NCBI GenBank assembly: GCA_024742475.1
Contig: JANSYI010000005.1
Span: 186,001 to 250,000 of the forward strand
Direction of reading: 5' to 3'
From: a bacterium
GTDB lineage: Bacteria; Myxococcota_A; Polyangia; Nannocystales; Nannocystaceae
Length of the DNA stretch: 64,000 nucleotides
This document shows, piece after piece, positions 49,530-58,349 of the stretch (the first letter of the stretch is position 1; each line of letters starts with the position of its first letter). The notes beneath the pieces are model-generated. The model saw only the letters and a program-made list of their open reading frames with translations. It did no database searches and was not told the DNA's origin. The position numbers and the translations under genes are program-made.

Positions 49530-52517
49530 GTGGAGGAGACGGAGCTCGGGAGCCAGCACGGCTCATTGACGACGGGGCGCTCGAGTGACGCCGAGACACG
49601 GAAGCTCGAGCGCGGAGACGCCGTCGGTCGCTACGTCGTGTTCGAGATGCTCGGCCGTGGCGGCATGGGCGTCGTCTACTCCGCGTACGACCCCGAACTC
49701 GACCGCCGCGTCGCGCTCAAGCTGCTCTTGCCGCGCGGCAGCGAGACGAAGCGGTCTCGGGGTCGGGCACGGCTGCTCCGAGAGGCCCAGGCCCTCGCCC
49801 GGCTGAGCCACCCCAACGTCGTCACCGTGCACGATGTCGGGGAGCACGAGGGGCGGGTGTTCATCGCGATGGAGTTCATCGACGGTGAGACGCTCAAGCC
49901 TTGGCTCGCGCGAGGACCCCATCCGTGGAAGGAGGTGGTCGAGGTGCTCAGCGCCGCGGGCCGCGGCTTGGCGGCCGCGCACGCAAAGCGAATGACGCAC
50001 CGCGACTTCAAGCCCGACAACGTCATGCTCGAGGCGGAGACCGGGCGCGTCGTCGTGATGGACTTCGGCTTGGCCACCGCGCCCGGCACTTCGAGCGATA
50101 CCGACGACGAGACGTCCCTGCCGAGCGGCACCTCTTTGGGCGATCTTCCCGACGACCTCACCAAGACAGGTGCGGTGATGGGCACGCCGGCGTACATGGC
50201 ACCCGAGCAGCACGCCGGAGCTCCCACGGCATCTTCGGACCTGTTCAGCTTCTGCGTGACGCTTTACGAGGGGCTCTACGGTCAGCGCCCGTTCGTAGGC
50301 ACGACGCTCCCCGAGCTCCTCGGTGCGGCACTGCGAGGAGACTTTCGGCCACCGCCATCGCGTAGCGCTGTACCGAGGTGGCTGCGAGACGTCGTCTTGC
50401 GGGGCCTCGCCGGCCGTCCGGGCGATCGCTGGCAGTCGATGGACGCGCTGCTGGAGGCCCTTCGAGACGACCCCTCTCGGCGGCGTTGGACGCTCGGGGC
50501 AGTGGCCGGCGTGCTCCTGGTCGTCGGTGGCCTCTACGGCGCGAACGTCATCAGAGACGAGCGACGCGAGCAAGCCTGCGAGCAGAGGTCTCACGCCGTC
50601 GACGCGCTGTGGACGGCCGCAAAGCGCCAACGTATCGGTGACGCCTTCGCGGCGGTGAACCTCAGCTACGCCGAGGACGTCTGGACCCGAACCCAGCAGG
50701 AGCTCGACCTCTCCGCGCAGCGATGGCGGAGCACTCGCCTCGAGACCTGCCTGGCCGCGCCGTCGACCACGCCGAAGCTCCGTATCGCGACCGACACGTG
50801 CCTCGACGCGCGTCTGCGCGACATGCAGGCTGTGCTGCGAGTGCTCTCCGACGCGAACGGGAGCGTGGTGTCGCGTGCGACCGCACTCGCCGCCTTGGAC
50901 GTCGACGACTGCACCGACGAAGCCTGGCTCCTCGAGGCGCCGCTGCCCCCTGAGAACCCTGATGAGCGCGAGGCCCAGCTTCGCCTGCGTGACGACCTCT
51001 TCTACTCGTCAGCGCTTCGACTCGCGGGCCGGCTCGACGAGGCAGCGGCGCTGCAAGAGGAGCTCATCGCCCAGGCCACCGAACGGGGCGATGACCGGAT
51101 CCTCGCTCGCGCGTGGCATCAGCTCGGCAAGACTCGCTCGCTGCAGACTCGGTACGAAGAGAGCGCCACGCTGCACGAGAACGCCTACTTCTTGGCGATG
51201 TCACTCTCCTACCGCGACCTCGCCCGGCGGGCCTCTTTCAACCTGGTCGAGGCCCACGGACAGCGGCTCGCAGACGCCGAGACCGGCCGACTCTGGGCTC
51301 GACACGCCCAGCTGCTCGTCGACGCCCACCCCACCCCGACGCACCAGGCCGACCTGGAGTTCCTGCTCGGGGAGCTCGAGTTCACGGTGGGTCACCACGG
51401 GAAGGCGCTCGAGCTCTGCGAAGGCGCGCTGGCCGTCTTCGAGGCCGAGTTCGGCGAGGTCTCTGCGCGCGCGACCCGTGCACGGGAGTTGCTCGCGGGA
51501 ATCTACGACAAGCTCGGGCGAACCGAAGAATCTCTCGAGACGTCACGGTCCGTCCTCGCAGCGCGAATCGACAGCTACGGTGAGAACCACCCCATTACGC
51601 TGACCGCAAGGAGCAACCTGGCCGCGGCGTTGCTGGGCCGGTCACGGTTCGAAGAGGCAAAGGAGCAGCTTCGCCTGGTCATCGACGGCACGAATCCAGC
51701 GAACCTCGACACCGCATCTGCTCTGGACAACCTCTCGTTGGTGATGACGCTCGAGGGGAGAGACGAAGAAGCCCTCGACCTCAACACGCAGGTGCTCGCG
51801 CTTCGCCGGCGCCTCCTTCCCGGCAACCATCTTCGCATCGCGCACACGCTCACCAACCGAGCCAACATCGAGTTCAAGCTCCGCGACTTCGATCGCGCGG
51901 TCGAAAGCACCCGCGAAGCCCGGAGCATCTATCGCGACCGTGTAGGAGAAGACAGCCCCTACCTCGCCTTCCCCGACCGTCTCGAAGGCGGGGTTCTCCT
52001 GGTTCAAGGCCGTGCTGCGGAGGCTCGACCTCTTCTCCAACGCGCATACGAGCACCAGCTGCGTATCGAGGGGCCGGACGTCGAGGCCACGCTCACGACC
52101 GAAATCCCCTACGCAATGGCCCTGCTCTTGCTCGATGAGCCGGCCCAAGCACTGGCAATGACGCAGCCGTGGATCGACGGAGACCTCCCGCTCGAGAAGA
52201 TGTCGGAGGAGTCGCAGCTTCAAACGCGGGAGATGCACGCGAACAGCCTGCTCGCGCTCGGTCGCGCACTAGAGGCCTATGAGATGCTCGACACGCTGCT
52301 CGCCCACCTGCGCGACAGCGGCTGCTGCGATGACAGCGTCCCGCTCATCGAGCTCGCACGGGCCCGCGCGCAGTGGGCCGTCGGCATCGACCGAGCGGGG
52401 GCGCTCGACAAGGCCGAGGAGGTCGTCACCGCGCTCGAGGCAGAGAATGCGCCCGAGGTCTTGCTCATCACGACCCGCGGGCGCGCGTGGGTCGACGCGC
52501 GACGCTCCGACGACTGA
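49530..52517 (+). CDS. Large Ser/Thr protein kinase with transmembrane helix and TPR array
   Basis: 995 residues from GTG 49530. Kinase domain about 35-310: GRGGMGVVYSA loop, Lys64 in VALKLL, HRDFKPDNVML (157-167), DFGLA (178-182), MGTPAYMAPEQ. One transmembrane helix (about 322-342, LGAVAGVLLVVGGLYGANV). The remaining ~640 residues are TPR-like helical repeats (for example LEGRDEEALDLNTQVLALRR near 745) with several cysteines, located outside the membrane. All catalytic residues are present. The methyltransferase gene follows 43 nt later. Confidence 0.9.
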   Translation: MEETELGSQHGSLTTGRSSDAETRKLERGDAVGRYVVFEMLGRGGMGVVYSAYDPELDRRVALKLLLPRGSETKRSRGRARLLREAQALARLSHPNVVTVHDVGEHEGRVFIAMEFIDGETLKPWLARGPHPWKEVVEVLSAAGRGLAAAHAKRMTHRDFKPDNVMLEAETGRVVVMDFGLATAPGTSSDTDDETSLPSGTSLGDLPDDLTKTGAVMGTPAYMAPEQHAGAPTASSDLFSFCVTLYEGLYGQRPFVGTTLPELLGAALRGDFRPPPSRSAVPRWLRDVVLRGLAGRPGDRWQSMDALLEALRDDPSRRRWTLGAVAGVLLVVGGLYGANVIRDERREQACEQRSHAVDALWTAAKRQRIGDAFAAVNLSYAEDVWTRTQQELDLSAQRWRSTRLETCLAAPSTTPKLRIATDTCLDARLRDMQAVLRVLSDANGSVVSRATALAALDVDDCTDEAWLLEAPLPPENPDEREAQLRLRDDLFYSSALRLAGRLDEAAALQEELIAQATERGDDRILARAWHQLGKTRSLQTRYEESATLHENAYFLAMSLSYRDLARRASFNLVEAHGQRLADAETGRLWARHAQLLVDAHPTPTHQADLEFLLGELEFTVGHHGKALELCEGALAVFEAEFGEVSARATRARELLAGIYDKLGRTEESLETSRSVLAARIDSYGENHPITLTARSNLAAALLGRSRFEEAKEQLRLVIDGTNPANLDTASALDNLSLVMTLEGRDEEALDLNTQVLALRRRLLPGNHLRIAHTLTNRANIEFKLRDFDRAVESTREARSIYRDRVGEDSPYLAFPDRLEGGVLLVQGRAAEARPLLQRAYEHQLRIEGPDVEATLTTEIPYAMALLLLDEPAQALAMTQPWIDGDLPLEKMSEESQLQTREMHANSLLALGRALEAYEMLDTLLAHLRDSGCCDDSVPLIELARARAQWAVGIDRAGALDKAEEVVTALEAENAPEVLLITTRGRAWVDARRSDD

Positions 52518-52560
52518 GATCGAGACGCCGCTGGGCGAGTCGTGACGATAAACTGGCTCG

Positions 52561-53292
52561 ATGCCGGAGAAACCTCTGGGCGAGCGAAACTACGAGCAGT
52601 TCGCCGATCGCTACGCCAAGCACGCGAAGGTCAAGCCCCACAACGCGCTCTACGAGCGGCCAGCCACGCTCTCGCTGCTTCCCGACCTCGCCGGGGCGAG
52701 GGTGCTCGACGCCGGGTGCGGGCCGGGGATCTACGCCGAGGAGTTTCTACGCCGCGGCGCGAACGTAGTCGGGGTCGATGTCACGCCTGCGATGGTGGAG
52801 ATCGCCCGGCGGCGCGTGGGCGATCGCGCCACGTTCGTCGTTGGGGACCTCGCCGAGCCCCTGACCTTTGCGGACAATGGGTCCTTCGACGTGGTCGCGT
52901 GCCCGCTCGCGCTCGACTACGTGGAAGACTGGGGACCAACCTTCGCGGAGTTCGCTCGGGTGCTGCGGCCAGGAGGATGCCTCGTATATTCGCACGGCCA
53001 CCCGATGAGCGACTTTCGGCTGGTGCAGGACAAACACGATCCGCGCTCGCGCTACTTCGACCTCGAGTCGTTCGAGTCGCACTGGGGAGGCTTCGGCAAG
53101 CCCGCCCCGAAGGTCGGCTCGTTCAGGCGGCCGCTGGAGATGATGCTGAACCCCTTGGCCGCGGCGGGCTTCATCCTCGAGCGCGTGCTCGAACCCCGGC
53201 CGAGCGAAGCGCTTCGCGCCGCAAACCCCGAGCTGTACGCGAGCCTCGACGTCGAGCCGTGTTTCCTCTGCGTTCGGGCCCGGAAGCCATAA
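52561..53292 (+). CDS. Class I SAM-dependent methyltransferase
   Basis: 243 residues. SAM-binding motif I ARVLDAGCGPGIYAEEF (about 45-62), acidic motif II VVGVDVTPAMVEIARRR, motif III FVVGDLAEPLTF, and the post-motif LRPGGCLVYSHGHP are all present. It resembles the ubiquinone/menaquinone UbiE-like family by loose pattern, but without a diagnostic substrate motif the target (small molecule, lipid or protein) cannot be assigned. Cytosolic. The AT-rich sequence after its stop (53291-53318) could form a weak terminator hairpin as well as a Fur-box-like site. Confidence 0.85.
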   Translation: MPEKPLGERNYEQFADRYAKHAKVKPHNALYERPATLSLLPDLAGARVLDAGCGPGIYAEEFLRRGANVVGVDVTPAMVEIARRRVGDRATFVVGDLAEPLTFADNGSFDVVACPLALDYVEDWGPTFAEFARVLRPGGCLVYSHGHPMSDFRLVQDKHDPRSRYFDLESFESHWGGFGKPAPKVGSFRRPLEMMLNPLAAAGFILERVLEPRPSEALRAANPELYASLDVEPCFLCVRARKP

Positions 53293-53299
53293 AACACTT

Positions 53300-53318
53300 G
53301 AAAGTGGTTTTCATTTTC
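53300..53318 (+). promoter_or_regulatory. Fur-box-like site upstream of the small gene at 53334
   Basis: GAAAGTGGTTTTCATTTTC matches 13 of 19 positions of the E. coli Fur consensus and is an inverted repeat at its ends (GAAA...TTTC). It overlaps a TTGAAA -35-like hexamer (53298-53303) and lies 16 nt upstream of the ATG. Alternative: a weak terminator hairpin for the methyltransferase gene (53291-53310). Confidence 0.5.
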
Positions 53319-53333
53319 ACTATAGGAGAACGC

Positions 53334-53663
53334 ATGAACCTGGGAGCGTCCCCTGCGTCGACCCGCCAACTCGAGACGCGCATCGCGCTGGCCCATCTCG
53401 ACGGCGTCGCCGAGGACGACTGCCGCCGTCTGATCGGCACCCGCCTTGCGCTCGACGACGCTGAGCCCGACACCACGCTGGTCGATGTCGACACCGCGTT
53501 GGGGTGCTGCCTTCGAGATCGGTGCTCCACGGCCGCGGTCTGGGAGGCATTCGAGCGAGGCATCGCACTCGGTCGACTGCTCGTCGACGTCTACCGTGAC
53601 GGTTTCGTCGAAGGCTACCGCGACGCGATCGGCAGCAGCCCGGTCCCCCTCGCTGCGGAGTGA
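53334..53663 (+). CDS. Small protein, possibly iron-regulated
   Basis: 109 residues, ATG 53334 with GGAG at 53325-53328 as ribosome site. Helical, acidic, starting MNLGASPASTRQLETRIALA, with a C-terminal amphipathic helix (WEAFERGIALGRLLVDVY). Four cysteines, including a CC pair in ALGCCLRDRC. Family not recognised. If the upstream Fur-like site is used, it would be expressed under iron limitation, in keeping with the Fur regulator at 2755. Confidence 0.6.
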   Translation: MNLGASPASTRQLETRIALAHLDGVAEDDCRRLIGTRLALDDAEPDTTLVDVDTALGCCLRDRCSTAAVWEAFERGIALGRLLVDVYRDGFVEGYRDAIGSSPVPLAAE

Positions 53664-53736
53664 CAGCCCATGGCGAAGCAGCCTGCTGCAACTCGCCACT
53701 CCGCGCTCTGCGCGGGCTCAACGTGCGTCGTACTTG

Positions 53737-54081
53737 CTACGCGGCGCGCAGACCCTGGCCTTGGCGGACCTGCTCGATCAGGCCCGCGACGACGTCAGCC
53801 CGCCGACGGTAACCGGCCCGCCGGTGGAGGAACCGACCCTGCTTGAGGGCGTCGATACCCGCGCCCAGCTTGCGGGCGCGGACGAGCTCGACGCCCAGGC
53901 GCACCCAGGCGGCTCCAGAGCCGTCGCGGCTGGCGAGCTGCTGAAGCGCTTGTGCGGCCTTGCGGTGCTCTCCGCGTCGCACCAGCATCCGGCATCGGTG
54001 CGCCAGCAGATCGGCGGGGGGCGGGGTTTCGTCTCGCCGAGATTCGCCCCGGCGTCGGCGTGCTGACACTCGACTGGCCAT
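53737..54081 (-). CDS. Small TPR-like protein
   Basis: 114 residues from ATG 54081. The N-terminal 25 residues are basic; the rest is helical with a repeat pattern (CRMLVRRGEHRKAAQALQQL then LGVELVRARKLGAGIDALKQ) that resembles two or three degenerate TPR units. It could be a small scaffold. Function unknown. Convergent with the 53334 gene and divergent from the 54210 gene. Confidence 0.5.
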   Translation of the reverse strand: MASRVSARRRRGESRRDETPPPADLLAHRCRMLVRRGEHRKAAQALQQLASRDGSGAAWVRLGVELVRARKLGAGIDALKQGRFLHRRAGYRRRADVVAGLIEQVRQGQGLRAA

Positions 54082-54209
54082 GGGTTCCGTTGAAGCAAGT
54101 TGGCTGCCAAGTCCAACGCGGGAGGCTCTGCGCGTAGTGGTGTCCGCCTTCGGGACTCGAGCCAGCTCTTCGCGTGCAACGATCGCTCGCGGTGGTCGAC
54201 AGCGAGGTC

Positions 54210-54746
54210 GTGGCAAAGAAACGTCCTCCCAAGCACCGTTCCGCCAAGCGCCGCCGACGCGAAGCCAAGCGACGTCGCCGGCCGAAGTCCTCCCGCCCGG
54301 CCGCTCCCCTCGAGCCTGGCGTCGTGTTCCTCACCGGGTCGTTCGACGACCACGACGAGGATGACGATTGCCCCTACTGCCAGGCGCAGCGCGAGATGGG
54401 CATCGTCAACGGCCAGCGGATCAGCCAATCGGAGTACGCCGCGTTTCAGGCCAGGGTCGACGAGCTCGTCGCCGAAGGCGCACCCGCCGGCGAGTCGAAG
54501 ACGATGGAGGAACTCGAGCGCTTTCGCGTGTGGATCGACGGCCGCCTCGCAGCCGAGGGCCGGCCGACCGGGCTCGACGCGATGCACGAGATGAGCGACG
54601 AGGAGTTCGTCGACCACATGGGGCGCGTTCATGAACTCGGCGAAGAGTTCGAAGCGCTGCACCGAGGACGGCGCGTAGGTCGCTCAGCCCGGTCGCTCAG
54701 CACGCTCGAACTTCCGCGACTCGCGGGGCTCGAGCGGTTGCCGTGA
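54210..54746 (+). CDS. Hypothetical protein with highly basic N-terminus
   Basis: 178 residues from GTG 54210 (AGG four nt upstream); GTG 54174 is an alternative. The first 30 residues are nearly all Lys/Arg (AKKRPPKHRSAKRRRREAK), then an acidic segment DDHDEDDDCPYCQAQ with one CxxC, and an acidic helical C-terminal region (TMEELERFRVWIDG). The charge pattern suggests nucleic acid binding or a regulatory tail; this is only inference. No family recognised. Confidence 0.5.
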   Translation: MAKKRPPKHRSAKRRRREAKRRRRPKSSRPAAPLEPGVVFLTGSFDDHDEDDDCPYCQAQREMGIVNGQRISQSEYAAFQARVDELVAEGAPAGESKTMEELERFRVWIDGRLAAEGRPTGLDAMHEMSDEEFVDHMGRVHELGEEFEALHRGRRVGRSARSLSTLELPRLAGLERLP

Positions 54747-54815
54747 ACCTCGTGGACACGGTCGGCCCGACCCGAGAACGCGGCGCAAACGGACTCCACT
54801 CCGCGATGGTGACGC

Positions 54816-56222
54816 TCAGGGGAGCACGAAACGCCAGAGTCCACGCTCGACGCCATCGGAGACCGTGTACAGCACCTCGTTGCGTTCGAGCGCCGTACCG
54901 TGGTCGGGCACTTCGAACCCGCTGACGCCGGACGCGAGCTCCGTTCTACGCCCGTCGACTTCAACCAGGACGAGTGAACCCACATCCTGCGCGTCGTCTC
55001 GGTCGATGAACACGACGTTCCCCGAGCGCGTGCGGACCCACTCCTCAGGAACCCCCCTCGCCTGGACCTGCGGGTTCCGTGAGCCGTATCGAAGCACGAG
55101 TAGGTCACCACGCGCATCGTCGGAGTCTGCCTTCGCAAGCCCGACGATCCCATCGTCGTAGCTGCGATGCGGCCAGGACAGCTCCGGGAAGTCGAGCGGT
55201 TCCAGATCGCCGCTGGTGGTGTCCAGGACTTGCATGCCCTCCGACGCGCTGAAGAGCAGCAACTCCGACGAAGAGAGCTCGGCCTGAAGATCCCAGGAAC
55301 CGTCGAGCGAGAAGCTATGACCGGTGACGACATGGCGGAGCGTGACCCGAATGCCGACGCTCTCGTGCGGACTCCGGTTCTCGATCCAAAGCCCCTCCCA
55401 GTCGACGTCTGAAACGAGGACTCCGCCGCCGACGACGTCGCTGCGCCCCGTCAGTCGGTCCAACACGTGAACCCGGCAGCAGTCGTCGGGCTCGCCATGT
55501 TCGGACCCTCCCCGCCACAGGAGGTAGCGGGGATCGTCCAGCGTTGCGAACTCGCCAACGGGTCCCGGCACCAGGACCTCGCGCTCGCCACTGGGCAGCG
55601 CGACCCGGACGAGCGGGCCAGCTTCTTCGGCGAAGAGGACGCCCGCTCCATCCGCGACAGGCCTTTCGGTGTCGAACTCGCTGCAGCGCCTGCCGAACGA
55701 CGGAGGCCGGAGAGAGTCGGGCTGGAGCAGCCCCTCGCCAACGACTCGGGGGGAGAGATCAGGACGGCTCGGGTCGGGATGAAAGAGCAGCCTGCCATCT
55801 GCGGACTGCGCGACGAGGCCGTCTGCGACCGAAATCACGCAGCTCGCGACCGAGGGAAACAGCGGATGCTCGCCGCGCTGACCGAGCGAATCGACCCACG
55901 AGAGGTCACCCTCGAGATCGGTCCGGAGAACGTGTGGCCCGGCAGTGCTGTGGTCCAAAGGAGAGTCGAGGTCGATGGGCCCTAGCGCGACCGGGTCCTC
56001 TCCACACGTCCCAACCGCGAAGTATTCTGCCGTCGAGATGTCGAACGGGAACTCGCGACTCGCCACGACGAGCACGCGATCGCCCGCGTAGCTCGTGAGG
56101 GCGACCTCGGCGTCTCCGAGCAGCAGAACTGGCTCGACGCCACCGCAGGTACGATTGGGGCTCTCCGCTTCGGGCCCACACCCTGCCGCGAGGAGGACGG
56201 CAATCGCGAGACCGAAGCGCAC
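54816..56222 (-). CDS. Lipoprotein with beta-propeller-like repeats
   Basis: 468 residues from GTG 56222. Signal MRFGLAIAVLLAAGC (Cys15), then beta-rich repeats with recurring VLLLGDAEVALTSYAGD- and GRLLFHPD-type strands that resemble a TolB/quinoprotein beta-propeller; few cysteines. It reads like a surface propeller scaffold. Function unknown. No immediate operon partner. Confidence 0.65.
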   Translation of the reverse strand: MRFGLAIAVLLAAGCGPEAESPNRTCGGVEPVLLLGDAEVALTSYAGDRVLVVASREFPFDISTAEYFAVGTCGEDPVALGPIDLDSPLDHSTAGPHVLRTDLEGDLSWVDSLGQRGEHPLFPSVASCVISVADGLVAQSADGRLLFHPDPSRPDLSPRVVGEGLLQPDSLRPPSFGRRCSEFDTERPVADGAGVLFAEEAGPLVRVALPSGEREVLVPGPVGEFATLDDPRYLLWRGGSEHGEPDDCCRVHVLDRLTGRSDVVGGGVLVSDVDWEGLWIENRSPHESVGIRVTLRHVVTGHSFSLDGSWDLQAELSSSELLLFSASEGMQVLDTTSGDLEPLDFPELSWPHRSYDDGIVGLAKADSDDARGDLLVLRYGSRNPQVQARGVPEEWVRTRSGNVVFIDRDDAQDVGSLVLVEVDGRRTELASGVSGFEVPDHGTALERNEVLYTVSDGVERGLWRFVLP

Positions 56223-56390
56223 GCTCTCGAGCGTAGTTCGCAGCGCGCGGCATTGCCAAGGCGATGGGACGCTCTCGGGCGGGCTCGGAGTTCTGCCGAC
56301 GCTAGTCCATCGCGCGGCAGCCTTCGATGAGCTCGCGCAGGGCAGTGGGGTCCCCGCCCGTCGAGGCCGCGTTGCTGATCGCCGAGGGTG

Positions 56391-56873
56391 TCAGGGCTGG
56401 CGACCATCGTCGCGGTCGCGCCGGCGGCGGGCCTTGACCACCGCGCGGGCAAGCGACACCGACACCCAACCGGCCAACGTCCCTTGGCCTCGGTAGGCCA
56501 ACAGTCGCGGCTCCGCGTCGGCGACCAATCGCAAGCGCAGATCCTGTGCTTCGTCTTCGACGGTCGGGTCATCTGGGTAGCGGCGCGCGATGGCTTCGAC
56601 GCGCGGCCGAAATACCTCCTGCTCGAACGCTGCCACCGCGCGTGGACACCCCGAGGCTGCAGCGTGTGCCAGCCATAGGTCGTCGCAGGCCAGCCGCGAG
56701 AGACGAGCCGGGTCCCCCTCACAGAGTGAACCCAGGCGCTCGATGAACCCCGCCGAACCGGCCTCCGTCGCCGGGTGAGCCGCCTGTGCCTTGGCGACGA
56801 CCTCGAGCACGCGGGCGCCCAAGGCCACATCGTCTCGCGATGCGAACAAGGCTGCGGCGCGGCCCGGAGTCAT
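56391..56873 (-). CDS. Truncated ECF-like sigma factor (region 4 missing)
   Basis: 160 residues from ATG 56873. Only the first half of a myxobacterial sigma-like protein is present: DDLWLAHAAASGCPRAVAAF, then DPTVEDEAQDLRLRL and LAYRGQGTLAGWVSVSLARA, matching sigma region 2. Related proteins continue for about 100 more residues with region 4, which is absent. A frame with plausible coding sequence (ending GGDPTALRELIEGCRAMD) continues in another phase down to 56302, consistent with a frameshift. It is probably non-functional, and the decayed kinase nearby supports loss of a sigma/kinase cassette. Confidence 0.55.
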   Translation of the reverse strand: MTPGRAAALFASRDDVALGARVLEVVAKAQAAHPATEAGSAGFIERLGSLCEGDPARLSRLACDDLWLAHAAASGCPRAVAAFEQEVFRPRVEAIARRYPDDPTVEDEAQDLRLRLVADAEPRLLAYRGQGTLAGWVSVSLARAVVKARRRRDRDDGRQP

Positions 56874-56960
56874 GGCTACGCTATACCATCGCAAGGCCGC
56901 CGCGCCCGACGACCTCGGGCTCGAGGGCGGGTGCGCGAGCATAGAAGACCATGCCGCGCC

Positions 56961-57461
56961 TCAGTAGTACTCACATGCCGGCGCGTCGTCGGGCGACCAT
57001 GGCCACTCGAATGTGTGCAGTGGATCTGCATCATCCGCCGCGCCCGCTTCCACGACTTCGTACGTTCCCGCCGGAAGCGAGTCGATCACGCATGGAATGG
57101 TGAACGTGGAGCAGTCGTCGGTGCACGAGACCGTGCCGGGTGGGTCGTCGGCACCCTGCGTCTTGACGCCGACGACCGCGCTGGCTTCGACGATGATGCG
57201 ATTGCCTTCGACGCGCGCCTCGCAAGACTCTTCGTCGAGGCGCGAACACGAGGATGAGTAGCAGTCCGGGCCGAGAGCAACTCGGATCTCGAGCGGGTCG
57301 GTGACCGACGGGCTCGCGCCGGGGGCTTGTTCCCCGGACACAGCGCAGGCGCCGAGCACTTCATCCAACGGTTCGGAGGTCCACGTCTCACCCGTGACGC
57401 ATCCTGCGGCCGACACAGCGAGCGCCAGCGCTGCTGCGGAGCAGATTCCTTGCAAGTCCAT
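56961..57461 (-). CDS. Secreted lipoprotein
   Basis: 166 residues. MDLQGICSAAALALAVSAAGC (Cys21), then a compact domain with about nine cysteines (ALGPDCYSSSCSRLDEESCE, VSCTDDCSTFTIPCV) and an acidic tail. No long Ser/Thr linker, unlike most lipoproteins here. Function unknown. It sits between the truncated sigma factor and the kinase remnant. Confidence 0.7.
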   Translation of the reverse strand: MDLQGICSAAALALAVSAAGCVTGETWTSEPLDEVLGACAVSGEQAPGASPSVTDPLEIRVALGPDCYSSSCSRLDEESCEARVEGNRIIVEASAVVGVKTQGADDPPGTVSCTDDCSTFTIPCVIDSLPAGTYEVVEAGAADDADPLHTFEWPWSPDDAPACEYY

Positions 57462-57508
57462 CCTGCAAGGGTAGCCGAAACACCCGGCGAGTCGAGTGCC
57501 TGCTTTGC

Positions 57509-58297
57509 GCCGTGAGCCTTGACCCAGGCCCCGTGTGGGCCCGAGGCATGCGCTCCGATCCCGCCACGCGCTGGCCCGACATGCACGCGCTCATCCGCGC
57601 GGTGCATCGACGACGACGCGGTCCCGTATGGCTCCTTGGTGCGTCCGCGCTGGCAGTGGGCGTCGCTTCTACGGCCTGAGTTCGTGGCCCGAACCCGAGG
57701 TGTCTGCTCGACCCCGAGGGAACGCGGGCGCGCTGGCGGGAGCTTCGCAGCAAGCGTCCGCTCGCGGCGTTGGACACATACGTCGAACGCTGGGTCGAGG
57801 CCAGCAAGACGGCATGCAACGCAGGAAACGACCACCCCTGCCTGTCATCCGCGCGCGCGGAGCTCGAAGAACTGATGACGCGCATCGAGTCGTCCGATGG
57901 GGCCGACGTCGTGCCCTGGGTCGCGCAGCTGCCCGACGCTCAGCTCGAGTTCGCCACGCTCGCCGAAGCCCGGGCTGGATATGTCGACGCCCTGCGGCAT
58001 ACGGAGCAGCAGCAGCTCCCCGAATCTGCGTCCGCGCGCTGTCTCGCTCGCCGCGCGTCGATCGACCGACAGCTCTCGGACCCATCCGCTGCGCAGACGC
58101 TCCGGCGCGCAGCCCAGCTGCTCGAAGAGACGGACGCCGACCCGCTCGACCGCGCGTTCGCCAAGTTCGAGTTGGCTCAGGCAGAGGACGACCCAAGCCG
58201 CGCAACAGAGGCTCTGGACGTGCTTCCGGCCGAGGGCGCGGTGGCCGAGCGCCTCCGCGTGCAGATCACGGGCTGGCTCGAGCAGCACGGGTCGTGA
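57509..58297 (+). pseudogene. Remnant of a Ser/Thr kinase (kinase C-terminus, membrane helix, TPR tail)
   Basis: One frame reads PVWARGMRSDPATRWPDMHA, the usual end of a myxobacterial kinase domain (DPxxRW motif), then a basic stretch, a hydrophobic helix (VWLLGASALAVGVAST), a TGA at 57677-57679, and further in-frame text, CLLDPEGTRARWRELRS, leading into a helical TPR-like region that stays open to 58297. The kinase lobes with Lys, HRD and DFG are missing. Only a TTG-start fragment (57770-58297, 175 residues) remains open after the TGA. A selenocysteine reading of this TGA is rejected: no active-site motif lies at the position and the gene is already truncated. Together with the truncated sigma factor it looks like a decaying regulator cassette. 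Confidence 0.6.
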
Positions 58298-58349
58298 AAA
58301 CCCCGGCGCCCGTCCGATCCGCCTCGGAAGCCGCCTCGTACCCCACGGC

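Noticed and set aside
56302..56390. Small separate gene ending GGDPTALRELIEGCRAMD
   Set aside because: No start codon or ribosome site in that frame; treated as a likely frameshifted tail of the sigma factor locus.
57677..57679. In-frame TGA in the kinase remnant read as selenocysteine
   Set aside because: It sits after a membrane helix with no redox motif, no SECIS-like hairpin was seen and the kinase core is already missing; decay explains it better.
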